Of a stretch of 64,000 nt of DNA, positions 57,531 through 64,000 are shown one piece after another (position 1 is the first letter of the stretch; each line of letters begins with the position of its first letter). The translations under genes were made by a program, and so were the position numbers. The notes under the pieces were generated by a model. It searched no databases and was not told where the DNA came from. It saw only the letters and a program-made list of their open reading frames with translations. Source of the DNA: Branchiostoma floridae (Eukaryota > Chordata > Leptocardii > Amphioxiformes > Branchiostomatidae); contig NC_049995.1 of NCBI RefSeq assembly GCF_000003815.2, forward strand, positions 15,018,976 through 15,082,975. Reading direction: 5' to 3'.

Positions 57531-59170
57531 CGATTTATCCTCTTAAGAGAGGTGACACTGACCTTCATCGACGAGACAGCTTACAATGTATTACCGCGGA
57601 TACGTTTGAACTAGAATAATGGAGCTGACTTAACTCCTTTACCAAGGGGTATTTTTATCCAAGACAATGACATTATAAACGGTCATTCACTCAGACACAC
57701 TGAAAGGTTATTTTTTGGTACTATATAATAGCGTTTGGGGGTGGTGTTCGTCGGAGAGTCGGGCAAATTTTTTCCAAGGCCCTCCCCTCCTATCAACTTT
57801 GAAATATATTCAAGACGTCAATACAATGTAGATCACTGCGCCCCCGTTTGGAAATGTCCTTTGCACCATACATACGTACCTTTGATACTGTTTTCTTTTT
57901 ATCACGAAGCAGATATGTCTAACCTTCATCGACGAAGCAGATAATCATTTATTACTGCGCAAATGCTTGAAGCCAGAAGAATTGAGTTAGCTCACTCACT
58001 TAGCAATGCATCATTATCATCCCAGACAATGTTTGGCGTACTCTTATTACCTGGATGTCTAACCTTCATCGACAAAACAATTAATCATTATTACCATGGT
58101 TACATTTGAACTAGAAAAATGGTGTTAGCTTGCGTCTTTGCCAATTGCATTGTCACCCCAGACAATGGCATCATGAAAGCCTCTATACACAGAAACGTCT
58201 TGCAGCAATGCACCAGTCTGAGTTATCACTAGCTTCGTATACATAGTTGACTGTCTGCTTATTAGACAAACAGCCAATACAATAAGCAGTAAGTCAAATA
58301 TATGAAAAAAATGTTTCCAAAATTTTCAAAAATCATATCTTATAGCGTATCTTATTACCTGCATAGACGTTATTTGACCTTCATTGACGAAACAGATCAT
58401 CGTGTATTACCGTGGTTACGTTTGACACAAGAAGAATTGAGTTAGCTCACTCCTTTACCAAGGGCATTGTCGCCCCAGACAATGACATTACAAACGGTCA
58501 ATCACTCAGACTAACTTTCATCACCGAAAGGATAACCGTTAATCACCTTGGATACGCTTGACGCCAGAAGAATGGGTTTAGCTCACTCATTTGCCAAGGG
58601 TATTGTGATCCCAGACAACGGCATTATAATCGGTCAATCACTCAAACACCTTCATAAACATAACGTCTGGCAGCAATACAACAGTCTGATTTTTTACTAG
58701 CTTGGTATACTTAGTCAGCTGACAAACGGATAATACAAAATGAGTTACTCAAGCAACTGGATATGATCTTGGAAATTTTCCAACTTTTACCAACACCATA
58801 ATTTAGTTGCTTAAAGCCAAAAGAATAGAGACAGCTCATTCCCCTTCCCAAATACTGTAAATCTGTAAGTTCGCGGGGATCTAATTTCGTAATTTCGCGG
58901 TAGCGGGGAAAAGGACTTTTCGCGGTGGATTTAAGTTCGCTGTAACACCATAGACTGCAATCTACTAGTAATATCATAATAGAAAAATGTTCGCGGTGGT
59001 TTTAAATTCGCGGTGAAGTGATCACCGCGAAAACCGCGAACATTAATCAACCGCGAACACTTTTACATTTACAGTACATCGTCGTCGACGTCCCAGACAA
59101 CGGCATTATAAACGGTCCATCACTCAGACACCTTCCTACAAAATAACGCCTGGGACTAATACATCAGTCT
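57530..59170. repeat. Degenerate tandem repeat, ~160-bp unit
   Basis: About six diverged units share TAACCTTCATCGACGA, TTAGCTCACTCCTTTACCAA, CCCAGACAATGGCATTA and CGGTCAATCACTCAGACA. The TTCGCGG element at 58853-59076 has inserted in one of them. Confidence 0.8.
58853..59076. repeat. Short TTCGCGG MITE
   Basis: The inverted ends TACTGTAAA and TTTACAGTA flank clusters of TTCGCGG and CCGCGAA, as in the longer element at 14558-15160. Confidence 0.85.
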
Positions 59171-59828
59171 GGTTTATAACTAGCTTGGTATAAATTAATT
59201 ATGAATTAGTTGTAAATTATCTATGAATTTTCTATTAATTCTAATGCACGGTCACGACCTACTGCCGATGATAACACTCGTGTATGTATCTTATTTATTT
59301 GTTGCTATGGAACATGACCATGTTCTTAAGATCAATGAATCGAGAAAGACATCTAGACATAACAATTTTATGTATGGCAATATAAAATAGATCTATGTAG
59401 AAATTTAGTCAAATATATTCTTTTGTTACTTAGCTTGTTATGAGAAGTTGATTTTATTATAGGGGAGGAGGTCTTAGCTCAAAAGCTACATTACACTTTT
59501 CCCCCCTCATGCACCTTTTAATGTATGCATTATGTTTTATGTATAATAAAGTTATCCCTGTACAAATAAATAAGAATAGAAAAATATCCAGCTGTTTTTC
59601 CAGGTCTGGAGACTTGTACGTGCTGTACGTGTGCTTACCGATGAATAAGGCTTTACCCAATAAGGTCAGTATAACCCATTTATTATTGTTAAATAAGGTC
59701 AGTATAACCTATCTATCGTTGTTCTGCTGTAAGAAGACAGATGGTGAATCGGTTAATAGTGCTTTGGTAACTGTTACGCTAGTTCACCTTTATCCGAGGG
59801 GTCACCCTTTTCCGTTGTTTTGAAAAAA

Positions 59829-59930
59829 CAGGGGATAAGGGATATCAAGCCGACGAACAGTGGTTTCAACTTGCAATATTTTCAAAATACTGCAGTTTGA
59901 ATCCACCGTCCGTGGACTTGATATCCCTAA
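59829..59930. repeat. Small imperfect MITE
   Basis: The left arm GGGATATCAAGCCGACGAAC continues AGTGGTTTCAA. It mirrors the right arm TTGAATCCACCGTCCGTGGA followed by CTTGATATCCC. Confidence 0.7.
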
Positions 59931-60111
59931 AGGCCCCTATTTTTTAAGCAACGAATATCTATTAGGTTACCCCGCGGATAAAGGTTTTTTACTGTTATAC
60001 CAATTGTGCAGACGATATTCTTTGGTCATTTTAGAGACAGTATAAACGTATTATGGGTTTTACAATACGGTGATTCTTTTTCCCCACAGTGACAAAACGT
60101 CACAAATCAAG

Positions 60112-63100
60112 ATGGCGGAAGCAACAGAAAAATCACGCCCTCTACCGGGTGGAGCGCCGAGTGCAGTAAAGGTGAGACGGTCTTGACGGAAATAGAAGTA
60201 TGGCAAAGCCACAAAATATATGAATGATCAATGATTTTTTACCTTAATAATATATACTAAGGGTGTTATTATCTGCTCTTCTATCATCCAAACCATTACC
60301 ACAACGTGTGTACATATGTGTGTGTGCGCGCTTGATAGTGTGAGATACGAAGTAAGCATGAGGAAAAACTGACATCTTTTTCGTCCTACTTTCTTCTGTT
60401 CTAACTGCTTTATAAAGAAGAGAATATTTGTGTCCAGTTAGACATTTGTTTGTACCATATAAATAATTGATTTTTTGTGAAACGGACAGGACAAGTCGAT
60501 TACGTTTGGTAATAATACATGTATTGACAACACATACATGCTTTTGTCACCAATATTTATCCACAGTCGGAGGAAACCGACACCGTTGCCGTGAAGCTGG
60601 TGTTGGATGGGGAGATTGCGGACGATGTGGTGATCCGCGGGTCATGGGACGACTGGAGCAGAGACTGGCAGCTAGAAAGGAAGTAACGTATTAAATCACG
60701 TAAAAGACGTTTAGATATACTAGTGTGAATCATATGTGGTATAGAGGACAATGTTTCAAATACTAGTATAACAGCAAATTGTTATGCGTGAAAGCTTTTG
60801 CATGTCAATACTTCAAGCAGTGAGATTGCTTGGTAGGGAAACTCGTATTGACTAAATGCATAGTTGCTCAATTTGAGTGACACAAGCACTCACCATGAGT
60901 TTTCAGTCTCTTCGACGTTAATTAGATTTCTCCTTCAAAGCGCTGAGTTTCATGGAAACCGGAAGTACAATGACGTCAGGAGTGAATCAAAAGTGGCGGA
61001 CGTGCTTTCTTTGTATTGACACATATTTCAAATTGTGGGAGATTTCTTCTGTAGATTGCAACTTCTCCCGACTTTTACACGTTTCTATCATTCAAGATAT
61101 GCATCTAATATCGTCATATGTCTTAACGTTCCGTGTTATCATTATTTTCCCTTTCAGCAAGAAAACGTTAGAGAACCGTTTTTGCCTTGACCTGCCCTGT
61201 GGCTACTATGAGTACAAGTACAGAGGAGGAAGGAGATGGTTCTGCGACAAGTCTAAGGTATCATATAACTATTTATCGTTAGATGTCTGATGTTAGATTG
61301 CTGACGAAGAATCAGTATTTATAATCACACCGATACAAATTACTTCAAATTATTTTCAATTCACCAGTTGAAATCCCAGTCAGCCTTTGTGACAAGTAGT
61401 AAAAACCTTTCTCAGCGACTGAAAAACATGTACACGTACAACAACATTAAAAATCTCCCATTTTCACTCTCCAAGGTATATATAAGTGATAGATAATGCA
61501 AATATGTTTTAAGTGCATAATGTAGACTATAACAAATACATGAAAAAATATGATGTGGCTTTCAAACGAGTGTTATCTTCACTGTTATCTGTGAATTATG
61601 AAGCAAACACATAGAGAAATTCACACTAGTGACTTCAATTCTTGTCTCCGTTTGATTTCAAAATCTTGTTTTTCAGCCGATGGTACGAAACGCGTTCGGA
61701 ACGCATAACAATTACATGGAAGTAAAGAAAGTGCCTGAGAGTGCCAGCCCTCTCGTTCAAGGCCTGCGATCCAAAGTGGCTCATGCCAATATGAAGATAC
61801 AGAAAAAGGTGGATCTAGAAATCCTTCCTTCGGGAAAGGATAAAAAACAGGAAGAGATCGCTGTTATGGATGTAGAAAAGCAATTCCAAGATACCGACGA
61901 GTTCGAAACCCTAGAAAACGACCTAGAAGTAAAGAAAGTTTCTGACGACGTGTCTACCAATAAGGTTGCTCATGTCAGTGTAAGGATAGAAAAGAAAATT
62001 GATCTAGAAACCGTTGATATTGAAGAGCCTGGATCGAAATTAGAGTATGAAACGAAAAGGCAGGATGAAACATCTCAAGACAAAAAGAAGACACAAGAGA
62101 GCGTTGACGTAGAAATCCTTAAAGCGTCAGAATGCAGTGCACAAACCGGACAAGAAACAGAGGCCACAAAGCCTGTCCATGGTACTAAAGAGGGGTCCAC
62201 AGTCAGCGATCCAAGTCTTGCGTTAGTGCAAACGGAAAAGGATGATATTGTTTTTATCAGCAACGATAGAAAGTCTGATATCAAAGCTCTAATAGAAACA
62301 GCAAAACAAGATGTTAATGAAATGGAGGCTGCGTTATACAACATGGCGGTTCTACACGCTGACATGGTCGAATATAAAAGCGTTCTACAAACTGTCGAGA
62401 AATCAGAGGAAGAGGGTGATCTCGATGCAACAGGAAAAATTGTATCTGCTGGACGTATCCATCAAGATTTAAAGAAGAATTTGGAAGAAGAAGCTTCCAA
62501 AGAAAAAGTGCCACTATCAGAAAATGAAGGACAAACGTCAGTCACAGATTCTACCGAAAGGACTGAACAGAAAGCCTACACCGAGACATCAGAACTAGAC
62601 AAGATAACTGAAAAGCCTGTGCATCCGAGAGAAGACCTAGATTTCGCAATAATACCGCTACCGGATGAGAAAGATGATGCAACCGTACAAGACATCTGTG
62701 GAGGGTTAGACGAGAGGGTTTGCCCTGAGATGACCTCCCCGACGTCAGCAACAAGCAGCAGCAATGGTTGGATCGTTGTTGACGAGTTAGAAGACGAAGC
62801 CACACCTCATGCATCAGTACAACATGAAAGCGTTGAGGAGGTTATCCAACACGCGGATGAAATATTGGAAGAGATTTCCATAACAGAGACAACGACAGAC
62901 GAAACAATTGTGGCTACCCAAGGCATTGCTTATAAGGTTCAAGACACATGCGTTATCGAAACAACTCCGTCAGACAAAACGACTGAGAATGGTAATGAAA
63001 TGTTGAAAGAGAGTTCTACTACAGAAGCGCCATTAGACGAAACAGTTATGACTACCGAGGATGTAGTTGACAATCTTCAAGACACAGCAACCGGTGAAGC

Positions 63101-64000
63101 ACCATCTTCAGAGAACACAGTGAAGATTGCCGACATAAAGATGGTGGAGCAGATGGAAGATATGACCGCTACTGAAGCATCATCAACACTAGAGGAAAGA
63201 GTGAAAGACGTTGCTCCAGCGGTTGGAGGTACTGAAGTGAAGCTGGTGTGGAAGGGAGAGAGCAGAGGAGTTCTGTATGTACAGGGTTCATGGGACGGAT
63301 GGAGACAAGCTCATAAACTTACCAAGAGGTGAGGCCTTGTCTATATTGTAAGGCTTCTCTCTCTCCCTCTTCCCATCTCTCCTCCCTCTCTCTCCCTATC
63401 TCTTTCTCTGTATCTACATGTATCTCTATGTTACAAAATGATATAGATAGACAGATAGCTCATCCTGGACAATCAAAACAAAAATGCATGCAATGTGTTT
63501 TGTTTTTTCTTTTGCAGTGAAGGAGAGGTGCAGAGTGTTACCCTGACGTTGCCGGTGGGTCTCCACGAGTATAAGTTCCGAACTGGGAACAACTGGTTCC
63601 ATGACGAGACAAAGGTACATGTAACTTGTTCTAGTAAAGACTAGTCTTAATTGAGAAAATTTTCATTTTGAATCTGTTAATTATTCCTTTCTAAGTAAAA
63701 AAATGACACATTAAAGCTTATTAATTCAAGATTGTTTCTTACAGCCAACCATGCTGAACGCGTTTCGCACGCTCAACAACATACTTCAAGTGTCGGGAGA
63801 AACTTCTGAAGAGACTATCTCCTTAGAAGTGACCATGCCAGACGATACACTGGAAGCAACCGATCTGTGTACGAAAGAGAACAACGATTTCACAAAAGCT
63901 CCAACGTTAGCTGAAACAACAGGGGACGTTGTCTCGGCTATGGTCGTCATGGAAGACAAAATGTCCTCTCAAAAGCCTGTTTCAGACGGTGTGCATCAGA
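60112..64000 (+). CDS. Glycogen-module gene 3: two or more AMPK-type glycogen-binding domains (3' end beyond the window)
   Basis: Exons: 60112-60171, 60567-60682, 61158-61257, 61677-63328, 63518-63614, 63745 to the window end; all joins are in frame, at least 760 aa. Domain 1: VAVKLVLDGEIADDVVIRGS with WDDW, YYEYKYRGGRRWFCD, NAFGTHNNYMEV. The long exon encodes a 530-residue acidic linker. It has a helical, heptad-like patch (ALIETAKQDVNEMEAALYNM, LHADMVEYKSVLQTVEKSEE) and LIR-like motifs DEFETL (F168), LDFAII (F415) and NGWIVVDE (W457). Domain 2: VKLVWKGESRGVLYVQGSWD with GW, HEYKFRTGNNWFHD, NAFRTLNNILQV. Its FRT replaces the usual FGT (Gly to Arg). An open acidic linker then runs off the end, so more modules are likely. 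The first exon (MAEATEKSRPLPGG..AVK) and the 20 bases before the ATG resemble gene 2. The role as a glycogen adaptor is inferred. Confidence 0.85.

Larger units (their letters stand above)
55258..60089. other. Repeat-filled region upstream of gene 3
   Basis: No coding exon is seen. Contents are listed as separate repeat entries: AGGTCGCAG array (55900-56440), MITE-arm arrays (56478-57520), TTCATCGAC arrays (57530-59170), TTCGCGG element (58853-59076) and a small MITE (59829-59930). Confidence 0.5.

Noticed and set aside
1-64000. CRISPR array or prokaryotic system
   Set aside because: The tandem repeats have no uniform unique spacers, and the genes are spliced animal genes.

Overview
The window is animal nuclear DNA. 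The genes are split into short exons with GT/AG introns, and almost every intron carries small inverted-repeat transposons (MITEs), minisatellites or microsatellites. The gene content (eEF1D with its metazoan-type N-terminus, a TRPV channel, tandem AMPK-type glycogen-binding proteins) and the dense, polymorphic repeats suggest an invertebrate deuterostome, most likely a cephalochordate such as Branchiostoma. That species call is inference. All recognised genes are on the + strand.

Layout. 1-2340: satellite with inverted arms, then unremarkable DNA. 2343-13399: eEF1D, the nucleotide-exchange subunit of the eEF1 complex, with a probable 5'TOP leader exon and an optional lysine-rich cassette exon. 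13400-17539: intergenic, with a large minisatellite and several MITEs. 17540-28633: a complete 16-exon TRPV-family cation channel (727 aa by my exon model) in which at least four exons are accompanied by partial tandem copies. 28634-34323: intergenic, with a CpG-rich candidate promoter and a duplicated TATA-bearing block. 34324-38067, 43858-53026 and 60112-64000 (running off the end): three tandem paralogues built from an AMPK-beta-type glycogen-binding module (CBM48/AMPK1_CBM). None of them shows the AMPK-beta C-terminal domain, although the third is cut by the window edge.

The glycogen-module cluster is the most interesting part. Each module has the same exon layout (introns in phase 0, 2, 0, with the GSWDGW strand, the HEYKF-W-HD strand and the FGTxNN strand on successive exons). 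The residues that contact sugar in AMPK beta are kept. The modules are separated by very long disordered linkers. In the middle gene one 4562-bp exon encodes a P/E/V/K/T-rich repeat resembling an elastic PEVK segment. In the third gene the linker has a helical patch and several LC3-interacting-region-like motifs. I read these as glycogen-tethering scaffold proteins, possibly glycophagy adaptors. That function is a hypothesis, not something the sequence proves.

A second theme is small-scale exon duplication: eEF1D, the TRPV gene and the glycogen-binding gene all carry nearby partial exon copies, some with mainly synonymous differences from the parent and some clearly broken. Exon boundaries were placed by hand from splice sites, phase continuity and family similarity; there is no transcript evidence here.
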